Shown: positions 31,155-39,989, counted from the first letter of the stretch. The stretch is 64,000 bases of DNA from Gilliamella sp. wkB108 (GCF_001690195.1 NZ_LZGM01000015.1:1-64000), one strand, 5' to 3'. Program-made: numbers and translations. Notes: generated by a model from the letters alone, not told the origin.

Positions 31155-31427
31155 TTAATCATCAAGAACGGGTTGTAAATCGTAAAGCGCAATTAATGTT
31201 TGTAACTGAGGATTAATTCCAGACAGTTTCACTTGATATTTAATACAAAAATAGACAAGAATTGCCAGCCCAGAAGAATCAACACGCGTAAGTTGTGCTA
31301 CATCAATTGATGTTGTTCTATTTAATAGAGAACTTTGGGTTGTCCAAATTTCATTTAAGGAGTGAGCATCTAGCTCACCACTTAAATATAAGATATCTTG
31401 TCGAGTTTCAGTTTGGATGCGCGACAT
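31155..31427 (-). CDS. mlaB: Phospholipid transport system STAS protein MlaB
   Basis: A 90-residue STAS-domain protein with the RVDSSGLAILVYF motif. MlaB binds the MlaF ATPase in the inner-membrane MlaFEDB complex and is needed for its stability and activity. It lies 6 bp after mlaC at the end of the mla operon. Confidence 0.92.
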   Translation of the reverse strand: MSRIQTETRQDILYLSGELDAHSLNEIWTTQSSLLNRTTSIDVAQLTRVDSSGLAILVYFCIKYQVKLSGINPQLQTLIALYDLQPVLDD

Positions 31428-31433
31428 GATAGA

Positions 31434-32078
31434 CTAACCTTTTTGTTTAGAATTAGGATCGATATTGCGTTTGGAAAGATCTGTTAATTGTTTGGTTAGT
31501 GCATCAATTCCGTTCTGACGTAAAATAGTTGACCATTCATTTTGTTTAGTAGAGATCATACTTACACCTTCGGCAATTAAATCATAGGCTTTCCATTCAC
31601 CGCTAACAGTGTTTTTGCGCCATTGGAAATCAATTCGTAATGGTTGTTGACTTTTATCTGGTTGGATCAGTAAAACGCGTATAGAAATTATTGATTTACC
31701 GGTTAAATCTTTCGCTGATTCAATCTGATATTCTTGTCCATTGTACATAGAAAGAGCTTGAGCAAATGCTTGTACTAGATACTCTTCAAAAGCCGAGAAA
31801 TAAGCATTTCGTTGAGCTTCAGTAGCAGTTTTGTAGTAGTTACCAAGAATTAATGCACCAGCATATTTTACTTGAACATAAGGTAGTAAATCGGATCTGA
31901 CAATATTTTTAAGTAGATTGGGATTTGATTTGATCGCCGATGATTGTGCATTTATTTTTGAAAATATTTTATCAGCGGCTACTTGCATCTCTTTATAGGG
32001 ATCGTTTTCAGCAAAAGCTAAAGTACTTACCATTAAAGCGAGTACTATAAATATGGTTTGTTTTAATTTGATTAACAT
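31434..32078 (-). CDS. mlaC: Periplasmic phospholipid-binding protein MlaC
   Basis: A 214-residue secreted protein with a signal peptide ending near residue 23 (LAFA). The MlaC/Ttg2D fold region (NPYKEMQ-like start, YVQVKYAGALILGNYYKTAT) is clear. MlaC ferries phospholipids across the periplasm between the outer-membrane MlaA complex and MlaFEDB. mlaA is not in the window. It lies 10 bp after mlaD. Confidence 0.93.
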   Translation of the reverse strand: MLIKLKQTIFIVLALMVSTLAFAENDPYKEMQVAADKIFSKINAQSSAIKSNPNLLKNIVRSDLLPYVQVKYAGALILGNYYKTATEAQRNAYFSAFEEYLVQAFAQALSMYNGQEYQIESAKDLTGKSIISIRVLLIQPDKSQQPLRIDFQWRKNTVSGEWKAYDLIAEGVSMISTKQNEWSTILRQNGIDALTKQLTDLSKRNIDPNSKQKG

Positions 32079-32088
32079 TATTAACTCC

Positions 32089-32799
32089 TTACTCTTCGCT
32101 AGTGTCTTGGTTTTTGTCTTCGTTTTTGTCTTGGTTTTTATCTTCGTTTATGTCTTGGTTTTTGTCTTCGTTTATGTCTTGGTTTATGTCTTCGTTTTTG
32201 TCTTGATTTATGTCTTGGTTTTTATCTTCGTTTTTGTCTTTGTCTTTATCTTTATCAGATGAACCACCTACGCTGTAAAGGAATTGACCAATTAAATCCT
32301 CTATAACCATAGCTGGTTTGGTATTATTTATCACAAAACCTTCTTGGAAATAAGGAGGTTTATCGGTATCTTTCGATGTTGTGTTTTTTGCACCTTCTGG
32401 CGCATCAAGCTGATCAAGTTCTAATTCTGTACCTTGATCAAGTCCAAAGTTGACATCAATAAATTGTTCACCTAATAAGCCAGATGTTTTTATTGAAAGA
32501 GAACTGGAACTTGGGATTTTATCATATTGTGTATCGATATCCATTGTTACATAGGGTTTGTAAATCGCATTATCTGATGATTTTAATGTAATATCACTGA
32601 CACGACCAATTACCACACCACCAATTTTGATAGGTGAGCGTGCTTTTAATCCACCAATATTATCAAATACTGCATAAACGCGGTAAGAGTTATGACTTAT
32701 AAATGATGTTGGATCGGTAACTCTAAAACATAAAAATAGTACCGAACAAATAACCAGTACCATAAATAACCCAACAGTAATTTCAACTTTACGACTCAT
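32089..32799 (-). CDS. mlaD: MCE-domain phospholipid transport protein MlaD with long repeat tail
   Basis: A 236-residue protein: one N-terminal membrane helix (about residues 6-24), an MCE domain (about 35-120, with AVFDNIGGLKARSPIKIGGVVIGRV and SGLLGEQFIDV), then the C-terminal helical region. MlaD forms a periplasmic hexamer that passes lipids between MlaC and the MlaFE core. The last 54 or so residues are a charged tetrapeptide repeat, D-(K/I)-N-(E/Q), about eleven times; the E. coli protein (183 residues) has no such tail. GAGG lies 9 nt before the ATG at 32799, which I prefer to a TTG at 32814. Confidence 0.93.
   Translation of the reverse strand: MSRKVEITVGLFMVLVICSVLFLCFRVTDPTSFISHNSYRVYAVFDNIGGLKARSPIKIGGVVIGRVSDITLKSSDNAIYKPYVTMDIDTQYDKIPSSSSLSIKTSGLLGEQFIDVNFGLDQGTELELDQLDAPEGAKNTTSKDTDKPPYFQEGFVINNTKPAMVIEDLIGQFLYSVGGSSDKDKDKDKNEDKNQDINQDKNEDINQDINEDKNQDINEDKNQDKNEDKNQDTSEE
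32104..32250 (-). repeat. 12-bp tandem repeat inside mlaD
   Basis: On the minus strand the unit is close to GACAAAAACSAA, repeated about eleven to twelve times and encoding D-K/I-N-E/Q. Units differ mainly by AAA/ATA (Lys/Ile) and GAA/CAA (Glu/Gln). Because 12 is a multiple of 3, gain or loss of units changes tail length without a frameshift. Confidence 0.85.
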
Positions 32800-32810
32800 G
32801 TTTAATGACC

Positions 32811-33590
32811 TCAATGACTAAACATTAATGCGGTTAAAATAAAATCTAACCCCAAAATAACTAATGATGAATAAACAACTGTATTAGTTGTCGCCCGACT
32901 AATTCCTTCTGATGTTGGTACGCAATCGTAACCATTAAAAAGCGCAATCCAGGTACTGGCTATCGCGAAGGCAAAACTTTTTACAAAACAGTTACCTAAA
33001 TCATGCCACCAATCGACATTACTTTGAATTGATGACCAAAAGAATCCTGCATCAATTCCTTTCCAATCAACGCCAACTAATACACCACCTAAAATTCCCA
33101 CCGCAACAAAAATGGCAGTTAAAAATGGCAAGCAGAAAAAACCAGCCCAAAAACGTGGTGCAATTATACGTCTTAAAGGATCTATAGCCATCATTTCTAA
33201 ACTGGATAATTGTTCGGTTGCTTTCATTAAGCCGATTTCTGCGGTTAATGCGGAACCTGCACGACCAGCAAAGAGCAATCCGGCTACTACCGGACCTAAT
33301 TCACGGAGTAACGCTAAAGCAACCATCATTCCTAGACTCGCTTCAGCGCCGAAAGTGGTAAGGATAAAGTATCCTTGTAGTCCAAGTACCATGCCGATAA
33401 ACAGACCGGATACAATAATAATGGTGAGCGATTGTACACCAATAAAATAGAATTGTTTGACAAGTAATGGGAATTGTTTGTCAAATTGAGGTTTTCCCAT
33501 TATGGCGCCAATTAACATTATGCCCGAACGACCAATCATGGCAATGAGATTAATTAGCCATTTTCCCATTTTTGCGAGTAAATTTGACAT
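32811..33590 (-). CDS. mlaE: Phospholipid ABC transporter permease MlaE
   Basis: A 259-residue MlaE/YrbE permease with about five to six membrane segments and the conserved block [22 protein letters not shown] after helix 3. Two copies form the membrane core of the MlaFEDB lipid transporter. Its start overlaps the mlaF stop by one base, indicating coupled translation. Confidence 0.94.
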   Translation of the reverse strand: MSNLLAKMGKWLINLIAMIGRSGIMLIGAIMGKPQFDKQFPLLVKQFYFIGVQSLTIIIVSGLFIGMVLGLQGYFILTTFGAEASLGMMVALALLRELGPVVAGLLFAGRAGSALTAEIGLMKATEQLSSLEMMAIDPLRRIIAPRFWAGFFCLPFLTAIFVAVGILGGVLVGVDWKGIDAGFFWSSIQSNVDWWHDLGNCFVKSFAFAIASTWIALFNGYDCVPTSEGISRATTNTVVYSSLVILGLDFILTALMFSH

Positions 33591-34405
33591 TAGTTTGTAC
33601 CTCTGCTTAGGTCTAATTTATAATCGTCAGCAGGATAATGGAAAGGAACTGGACCGTCAGCAAGTCCTTCAAGGAACTGTTTTACACGTAAATCTTCATT
33701 ATCGCGTAATTGTTCGGATGTCCCGCCCGCAATAATATGCTGCTCTGCAACAATATAAGCATAATCAGCAATACTAAGTACTTCGTTAACATCGTGACTG
33801 ACAACAATACAAGTTAATCCTAATGATTGATTAATTTCGGCAATTAACTTAACAATTACGCCCATGGAAATAGGATCTTGTCCGGCAAAAGGTTCATCGA
33901 ACATAATCAAATCAGGATCTAATACAATTGCACGAGCTAAAGCTGCGCGTCTAGCCATTCCTCCTGACAATTCAGAAGGCATCATATAAGCTGCACCGCG
34001 AAGACCTACCGATTGTAATTTCATTAAAACTAAATTATGTAATACTGGTTCGGGTAAATTAAAATGTTCACGTAATGGGTAAGCGACATTGTCAAATACA
34101 TTGAGATCCGTAAATAAAGCGCCAGATTGAAATAACATACTCATACGCTTACGAACTTCATAAAGCCGTGAGCGTGACATGCTAGGAATATCTTCACCAT
34201 CAAATAAGATCTGACCTGATTGCGGTTTTAATTGCCCACCTATTAAACGTAATAGTGTGGTTTTACCAATCCCAGACGGTCCCATGATGGCTGTTACTTT
34301 GCCTTTTGGAACACTGAGGCTCATGTTTTTATAAATTGGTCTTGAACCACGATAAAATGACATATCATGGATTTCTACCAAGTTTTGCTGTAATGCATCC
34401 GCCAC
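33590..34405 (-). CDS. mlaF: Phospholipid ABC transporter ATP-binding protein MlaF
   Basis: A 271-residue ABC ATPase with Walker [10 protein letters not shown], signature [15 protein letters not shown], Walker [14 protein letters not shown] and H-loop CIVVSHD. It powers lipid transport with MlaE, MlaD and MlaB. It is the first gene of mlaFEDCB. The operon promoter should lie between 34406 and the 166-bp repeat array that starts at 34564. Confidence 0.95.
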   Translation of the reverse strand: MADALQQNLVEIHDMSFYRGSRPIYKNMSLSVPKGKVTAIMGPSGIGKTTLLRLIGGQLKPQSGQILFDGEDIPSMSRSRLYEVRKRMSMLFQSGALFTDLNVFDNVAYPLREHFNLPEPVLHNLVLMKLQSVGLRGAAYMMPSELSGGMARRAALARAIVLDPDLIMFDEPFAGQDPISMGVIVKLIAEINQSLGLTCIVVSHDVNEVLSIADYAYIVAEQHIIAGGTSEQLRDNEDLRVKQFLEGLADGPVPFHYPADDYKLDLSRGTN

Positions 34406-34563
34406 AATGATTTCCTACACTACTTAATTTAAAATTGCGCTCATTTTACTTGATAATTATAAATAATGAAATCTATTAAAGAGATTGTCTCTGTGTGTTA
34501 TCTGTTTTGTTGGATATTTTACGCTTGAATTCAAGTACTAAGTGCGAATCTTAACTAAAATAA

Positions 34564-35455
34564 AGATGACAAATAATTTAGCCTTTTATTAACTCGATTT
34601 GCACTTAGAGGTTGAGTGTAGCCGTTTTAATAAGTTTAAACGGTATAGACTCATGAATTATTTTTACCAATCAGCTGACCTGCATAGGCAAACAACAGCA
34701 CAACTTACCACAATGTATATTAAATAGAAGATGACAGATAATTTAGCCTTTTATTAACTCGATTTGCACTTAGAGGTTGAGTGTAGCCGTTTTGATAAGT
34801 TTAAACGGTATAGACTCCTGAATTATTTTTACAAATCTGCTGACCTGAATAGGTCAAACAGTAGTACAACTTACTGCAATGTACATTAAATAGAAGATGA
34901 CAGATAATTAAGCCTTTTATTAACTCGATTTGCACTCAGAGGTTGAATGTAGCCGTTTTAATAAGTTTAAACGGTATAGACTCCTGAATTATTTTTACCA
35001 ATCGGCTGACCAGCATAGGTCAAACAGTAGTACAACTTACTGCAATGTATATTAAATAGAAGGCGACAAATAATTTAGCCTTTTACTAATTTAATTCGCA
35101 TTCAAAGGGTGAGTTGTAGCCGTTTTGATAAGATTAAACGGTATAGACTCCTGAATTATTTTTACAAATCGGCTGACATGCATAGGTCAAACAGTAGTAC
35201 AACTTACCGCAATGTACATTAAATAGAAGATGACAGATAATTAAGCCTTTTACTAACTTGATTCGCACTCAGAGGTTGAGTGTAGCCGTTTTAATAAGTT
35301 TAAACGGTATAGACTCCTGAATTATTTTTACCAATCGGCTGACCTGCATAGGCGAAACAGTAGTACAACTTACCACAATGTACATTAAATAAAAGGCGAC
35401 AAATAATCTAACCTTTTACTAACTTGATTCGCACTCAGAGGTTGAATTCAGTACG
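34564..35455. repeat. Non-coding tandem array of ~166-bp units upstream of the mla operon
   Basis: Five full units start at 34564, 34729, 34895, 35061 and 35228; a sixth, partial unit starts at 35394 and diverges near 35455. Spacing is 165-167 bp. Units are highly similar but not identical and adjoin directly, without unique spacers. Each has an invariant CCGTTT...AAACGG inverted repeat and a weaker TGACCT...AGGTCA one. A 166-bp period shifts reading frame, and no long frame runs through. Each unit also holds TTTAAACGG-TATAGACTC, resembling the dispersed 34-nt motif. The array fills most of the mlaF-metI gap. Its function is unknown. Confidence 0.92.
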
Positions 35456-35460
35456 GTTTT

Positions 35461-35494
35461 TATACTTAAACATATAGCTGACCTGAAACTTCTT
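35461..35494 (+). repeat. Dispersed 34-nt motif, variant copy d (end of the tandem array)
   Basis: On the plus strand it reads TATACTTAAACATATA, then GCTGACCTGAAACTTCTT, differing from copy c by only a few bases. It lies 6 nt after the partial sixth array unit and is not directly upstream of a gene in the same orientation. It links the array and the dispersed motif. Confidence 0.7.
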
Positions 35495-35618
35495 GTTAAT
35501 TAGCTCAATCTTATGCGTTAACACAAACCTGACGAGTATTAATTATAAATGGTCAGGTTTGGAAAAGAGGTTATTAATAGGCTAGTTAGGATAATTATCC
35601 TGTTTGATCCTAGCTTAA

Positions 35619-36317
35619 TCATTCATGTCTTGCTTTACGTGCTAAGTAATTACCCAGACTTTGTACAAATTGTACGGTAATAATGAGAATGATTACGGTG
35701 ATTATCACCGCCGTTGTATCGAAGCGTTGGTATCCATATGAAATGGCAAGATCACCAATCCCACCAGCACCAACTGCACCAGCCATAGCGGTGGCATTAA
35801 TGAGTCCAATTGTTGCAGTAGTTAATGTCAAAATTAGCGAGCTGAAAGCTTCTGGTAACATAAAATGCCAAATAATTTGTAGCGGAGTTGCGCCCATTGA
35901 TTCGGCTGCTTCAATGATACCACTGTCAACATCTAGTAGAGAGTTTTCAACTAAACGAGCTATATAAGGTGCTACATATATGGTTAATGGCACAATTGCC
36001 GCTGCAAGACCTATTGATGAACCGACAAGTAGTTTGGTTAAAGGAAGAATAGCTACTAATAGAATGATAAAAGGGAGCGATCTTACCGTATTAATAATAG
36101 GATTAACAATTCGATAGATTCGTGGACTCTCTAATAGACCAGATGGTCTTGTGGTAACCAAGCAGATGCCGAGAGGGATCCCAAGTAATGAGCCTATGAG
36201 TAAAGCAAAAAACACCATTATTAGCGTTTCATAAGAGGCTTGGGCAAATTGCAGAGCGGTGATCTGTGTTGAAAAATAAGAGGTTAAATAAGTCGTAATA
36301 GTATTGATTATTTCCAT
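35619..36317 (-). CDS. metI: Methionine ABC transporter permease MetI
   Basis: A 232-residue permease with five membrane segments and the MetI/EAA-loop region ESMGATPLQIIWHFMLPEAFSS that docks MetN. It pairs with MetN and MetQ to import methionine. The ATG at 36317 (one base after the metN stop, GGGAG 10 nt upstream) gives the family-like MEIINT start. Longer in-frame starts up to 36467 lie inside metN and are rejected. Confidence 0.93.
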   Translation of the reverse strand: MEIINTITTYLTSYFSTQITALQFAQASYETLIMVFFALLIGSLLGIPLGICLVTTRPSGLLESPRIYRIVNPIINTVRSLPFIILLVAILPLTKLLVGSSIGLAAAIVPLTIYVAPYIARLVENSLLDVDSGIIEAAESMGATPLQIIWHFMLPEAFSSLILTLTTATIGLINATAMAGAVGAGGIGDLAISYGYQRFDTTAVIITVIILIITVQFVQSLGNYLARKARHE

Positions 36318-36318
36318 T

Positions 36319-37362
36319 TTAATTAATCTCCCAGTGACTGATTTCGGATACTTGCACACCATTTGAGCGTAGGTAATATACAGCGTCGCTGATATCACTA
36401 TCACTCCCTTGTAATTGAATAAACATACTGCCAATGACTGTTTTTTGAATTTCGGACATATGCGCAAATAAAATATTTACTACAACTTTTCTTTGTAAAA
36501 TAAGCGAATTGACGACAGGTTCGGAAGCAGATCGTCCAAGGAATTCGAGTTTAAACAATTTGAAGTTATGTTTGATTTCTTCGGTTTCCAGTAAATTTTC
36601 GACGACTCCGTATGGGATCTGATCGTTAATGACCGAACTGACAAAATTTTGGGTGGTTGAGTGTTTGGGGTGACCAAATACTTCAAGTACGTTGCCATGT
36701 TCAATAATTGAACCTTTTTCCATAACAGCCACTTTATGGCAAATCTGTTGGATAACATGCATTTCATGAGTGATTAATACGACGGTGATTTTATACTGCT
36801 CGTTAATTTTTTTAATTAAATCTAAAATTGCTTGTGTCGTTTGTGGATCAAGCGCTGAAGTGGCTTCATCACATAATAAGATATCAGGGTTATTGGCTAG
36901 CGCACGGGCAATGCCAATGCGTTGTTTTTGTCCGCCCGATAACTCTTTAGGATAGCTATTGGCTTTATCTTTTAATCCAACAAATTCAAGAAGTTCATCT
37001 ACTTTTTGTTCAATATTATGTTTACTTTCTTTAAGTAAAATTAATGGGATAGCGACATTTTCAAATACTGTTTTCGATTCAAGTAAATTGAAGTGTTGAA
37101 AAATCATCCCAATTTTTCGCCTTACTTTACGCAATTCGTTATTAGAAAGATTATTCAGCGTCTTGTCTTGAATTATCACTTTACCTTGTGTAGGTTTTTC
37201 TAAAAAATTGATTAAGCGAACTAAGGTACTTTTACCAGCACCACTGTAACCAATAATCCCATAAATATCGCCTTTATTAATGGTTAAATTAATATTTTGC
37301 AGAGCTTGAGTTGTGACACCATTACGTTCATATTGCTTGGATATATTTTCGAATTTAATCAT
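36319..37362 (-). CDS. metN: Methionine ABC transporter ATPase MetN
   Basis: A 347-residue ABC ATPase with Walker A GYSGAGKSTLVR, signature LSGGQKQRIGIARAL, Walker B ILLCDEATSALDP, and a C-terminal NIL regulatory domain (about residues 265-345) that binds methionine and inhibits transport. It lies 8 bp after the amidohydrolase gene and is coupled to metI. Confidence 0.95.
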   Translation of the reverse strand: MIKFENISKQYERNGVTTQALQNINLTINKGDIYGIIGYSGAGKSTLVRLINFLEKPTQGKVIIQDKTLNNLSNNELRKVRRKIGMIFQHFNLLESKTVFENVAIPLILLKESKHNIEQKVDELLEFVGLKDKANSYPKELSGGQKQRIGIARALANNPDILLCDEATSALDPQTTQAILDLIKKINEQYKITVVLITHEMHVIQQICHKVAVMEKGSIIEHGNVLEVFGHPKHSTTQNFVSSVINDQIPYGVVENLLETEEIKHNFKLFKLEFLGRSASEPVVNSLILQRKVVVNILFAHMSEIQKTVIGSMFIQLQGSDSDISDAVYYLRSNGVQVSEISHWEIN

Positions 37363-37370
37363 TATGTATC

Positions 37371-38513
37371 CTATTTATTATTATGTTTTAATTCGATAAG
37401 TGCTTGTTTAGCGAGTTCAAATAAGTAATTAACGGCAGGCACTATCATCTTTTGATTGATTTGAAATTTGGGGTGGTGTAGGGCATGAGGGCTTTGTGAG
37501 CCGAGATTTATAAATGCTCCCGGTACTACATGTAAATAATGCGCAAAATCTTCCCCCCCAAGTTGTGGTTTGAAATCAACTACGTCATAACCCGTTTGTT
37601 TCGCCACTTGTTTGGCTAAGGTAACCCATTTAGCGACATTAATCACCGACGGCGGACCGTCAAACCATCTTAGTTCAGCTTTGGCACCCATGCTAATAGC
37701 CACGTTTTCAACAATACTAATTAATTGTTGTTTTACTTTAGCTCTAACTTCGGGAGTTAATGTTCTGACCGTACCTTCCATTTCAACTTTTTCTGGGATG
37801 ACATTCCAAGTATTACCACCTAGAAACTTAGTAATACTGACAATGACAGGATCTAAACCGCTAATGGTGCGACTGGAAATGGTTTGTATAGCACTGACAA
37901 TTTGAGCGCCAATGACAATAGGATCGATACCTGATTCTGGTCTGGCAGCATGAGCGCCTATGCCAGTTACTGTGATTTCTATGCGATCGACATTGGCAGA
38001 GAATGGTCCAACGCAGGAAGCCATTTGATTAACCAAAAGGTTAGGATTATTGTGTGATCCAAGAATTGCATCTACACCATTAAGTGCGCCTATATCTATA
38101 AAATGTAAGGCTCCGCTAAAGTTCTCTTCGGCGGGTTGAAATAGCAAGCGTACAGTTCCTTGTAAATTATTTTCTTGTGCTTTAAGCAGATAAGCTGCTC
38201 CCATTAAAACCGAAGCATGTAAATCATGACCACAAGCATGCATAACTTCACTATTTTTGGAGCGATAATCTAATTCGGTTTGTTCATTAATAGGTAAAGC
38301 ATCAATGTCTGCACGTAATGCTAAAACGGGTGATCCGGAGCCAATTTCAGCAATAACCCCTGTTTTTGCACCCAATTCTAAAATACGGATATTCGCTTGT
38401 TGTAAATAAGATCTTATTCGTTTAGTGGTTTCAAATTCTTGATTAGAGAGTTCAGGGTTTTGATGTAATTCTCTGAAAAGTTGATGAACTCTGTTTGCAA
38501 CTGAATTAATCAT
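37371..38513 (-). CDS. M20 family amidohydrolase (N-acyl-amino acid hydrolase)
   Basis: A 380-residue M20D peptidase/amidohydrolase. Metal ligands lie in VMHACGHDLHASVLMG (Cys/His), the catalytic glutamate pair in FQPAEENFSGA, and a late His near LGGEDFAHYLH. Relatives deacylate hippurate, N-acetyl-amino acids or indole-acetyl conjugates. It leads the operon with metN and metI, so a role in releasing methionine or cysteine from N-acyl forms is a sensible inference. The true substrate is not evident. Confidence 0.85.
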   Translation of the reverse strand: MINSVANRVHQLFRELHQNPELSNQEFETTKRIRSYLQQANIRILELGAKTGVIAEIGSGSPVLALRADIDALPINEQTELDYRSKNSEVMHACGHDLHASVLMGAAYLLKAQENNLQGTVRLLFQPAEENFSGALHFIDIGALNGVDAILGSHNNPNLLVNQMASCVGPFSANVDRIEITVTGIGAHAARPESGIDPIVIGAQIVSAIQTISSRTISGLDPVIVSITKFLGGNTWNVIPEKVEMEGTVRTLTPEVRAKVKQQLISIVENVAISMGAKAELRWFDGPPSVINVAKWVTLAKQVAKQTGYDVVDFKPQLGGEDFAHYLHVVPGAFINLGSQSPHALHHPKFQINQKMIVPAVNYLFELAKQALIELKHNNK

Positions 38514-38592
38514 AATGGTTTCAACATTTAATCATGGATAATGAATTAAACGGTAACATAAGTTAATTTGTTGCTCTAATAATCGTTTTTTA

Positions 38593-38619
38593 TATCTTAT
38601 TCCTTTTGGTTATAAGATA
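38593..38619. promoter_or_regulatory. Inverted repeat between the divergent amidohydrolase-metNI operon and metQ
   Basis: TATCTTAT (38593-38600) and ATAAGATA (38612-38619) are perfect complements 11 nt apart, in the 181-bp divergent region. It is a candidate operator for the methionine uptake genes. It does not resemble a met box array, so MetJ may not be the regulator. Confidence 0.4.
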
Positions 38620-38694
38620 GAATAACTTGGAATAAATGAACCTGTTATTCTGTGTTAGAGTGAGACATGTTTATAGTTTATAAGGATCGCTAAC

Positions 38695-39543
38695 ATGAGA
38701 AAATATTTCAACAAACAGAGTTTATTCAACTATATAGCAATGATATTATTAGCGAGTTTGGCTTTAGTGATGAGTGGTTGTGACAACTCGTCAAAATCAG
38801 CCAATAATCAGACTAAAAAAGAAATTAGTATGGGGGTTTCACCGGGACCTTATAATGATCTTTTCAAAGATGCAGTTAAACCCATTCTTGAATCAGAAGG
38901 GTATAAGGTGAAGTTAGTCAATTTTCCACATTTACTTGAATCTGATGTTGCATTAAGTGAAGGTAGTATTGATTTGACGGTAGCGCAACATACTGCTTAT
39001 ATGAATGTATTTAATGAGCAACGCAAAGCCAATTTGAAACCAGTTGTGCATGTACCTTCTGTACCGGCGGCGATTTTTTCCAATAAGTATACGTCATTAA
39101 AACAAGTGTTTAGTGGTGCGAAAGTGGCGATTCCCCAAGATGCTTCAAATGCAGCTCGTTCCTATAATTTATTAGAAAAAGCAGGTTGGATTAAATTAAA
39201 GGCTAATACCAATCCCATTATTGTGAGTAAAAATGATATAGCGCAAAATATTGCTGGTATTGAAATTATTGAAATGGATTCGGCTAATATCCCTCGTGTA
39301 CTTAATGAGTTAGATTTTGCCGTTATTCCCGGTAGTATTGTTTATTCAGCCAATATTGATTCAAGTAAAGCACTTTTGTCCGAAACTATTGTGCCTGATT
39401 TAGAAATCATGGTGGTGGTTAATGGTGGTAATGAAAATAGCCAATGGGCGCAAGATGTTAAACGTATCTATCAATCTCAGCAATTTAAAGATTATATGCA
39501 AGCACATAACCAAAATGGTTATTGGGTTATGCCTCAACAATAG
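38695..39543 (+). CDS. metQ: Methionine-binding lipoprotein MetQ
   Basis: A 282-residue NlpA/MetQ family lipoprotein. The signal peptide ends in a lipobox (VMSGC, Cys at about residue 29). The binding domain includes SPGPYNDLFKDAVKPILE and VAIPQDASNAARS, typical of methionine-binding proteins. It is divergent from the metNI operon rather than in it, and a compact terminator follows. Confidence 0.93.
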   Translation: MRKYFNKQSLFNYIAMILLASLALVMSGCDNSSKSANNQTKKEISMGVSPGPYNDLFKDAVKPILESEGYKVKLVNFPHLLESDVALSEGSIDLTVAQHTAYMNVFNEQRKANLKPVVHVPSVPAAIFSNKYTSLKQVFSGAKVAIPQDASNAARSYNLLEKAGWIKLKANTNPIIVSKNDIAQNIAGIEIIEMDSANIPRVLNELDFAVIPGSIVYSANIDSSKALLSETIVPDLEIMVVVNGGNENSQWAQDVKRIYQSQQFKDYMQAHNQNGYWVMPQQ

Positions 39544-39554
39544 TGATAAATTAG

Positions 39555-39572
39555 GCCTGTTTGTTAACAGGC
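39555..39572 (+). terminator. Terminator of metQ
   Basis: GCCTGTT (39555-39561) pairs with AACAGGC (39566-39572) around a 4-nt loop, followed by a T-rich tail. It starts 12 bp after the metQ stop. Confidence 0.65.
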
Positions 39573-39575
39573 TTG

Positions 39576-39908
39576 TTAATATTTTGCCATTTGTTTATCT
39601 ACTGTTGAAGCCCAAGCATCAATACCACCTGTTAGGTTATATATGTCATCAGAATCAAAGCCATTTTCGACTAAATAGTTGGCAACATTAAGACTACGAT
39701 TACCATGGTGACAATAAATTACTATCGTCACTTCATCAGGTATTTGATCTAAATAAAGTGGAATGAGATTCATTGGAATGTGCGTTGCACCGGCAATAGC
39801 ACAAATAGCAACTTCATTTGGTTCACGCACATCTAATAAAAAAAGTTGTTCGTGTTGATGTAATTTTTGTGCTAACTCGGTTGGTGTTATTTCTTTAATT
39901 GTTACCAT
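39576..39908 (-). CDS. Rhodanese-like sulfurtransferase
   Basis: A 110-residue single rhodanese domain with the active-site loop CHHGNRS (Cys66) and the supporting LLDVREPNEV motif. Single-domain rhodaneses move sulfane sulfur (GlpE or PspE type); the acceptor is unknown. It is convergent with metQ. A copy of the dispersed 34-nt motif lies 26 nt upstream of the start. Confidence 0.87.
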   Translation of the reverse strand: MVTIKEITPTELAQKLHQHEQLFLLDVREPNEVAICAIAGATHIPMNLIPLYLDQIPDEVTIVIYCHHGNRSLNVANYLVENGFDSDDIYNLTGGIDAWASTVDKQMAKY

Positions 39909-39934
39909 AATAAAAACTCATTAAATTAATTGTA

Positions 39935-39968
39935 AAGATGTTTCAGGTCTGTTATACGTTTTAGTATA
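39935..39968 (-). repeat. Dispersed 34-nt motif, copy b (upstream of the rhodanese gene)
   Basis: On the minus strand it reads TATACTAAAACGTATA, then ACAG and ACCTGAAACATCTT. It is 26 nt upstream of the rhodanese ATG and matches copies a and c across nearly all positions. Confidence 0.75.
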
Positions 39969-39989
39969 AATTATTAACTCAATCTAATT

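Noticed and set aside
32053-32262. Plus-strand open frame rich in Phe and Val
   Set aside because: It is the antisense reading of the mlaD repeat tail; its composition simply mirrors the 12-bp repeats.
33112-33450. 112-codon plus-strand frame within mlaE
   Set aside because: It is fully antisense to a well-supported membrane protein gene and has no protein-like pattern of its own.
34564-35455. Possible CRISPR array
   Set aside because: Units are 166 bp, contiguous and similar along their whole length; there are no short repeats with unique spacers and no cas genes.
38663-38670. AGACATGT upstream of metQ as a met box
   Set aside because: It equals one of the metB boxes but stands alone; MetJ needs at least two adjacent boxes, and the flanking octamers do not match.
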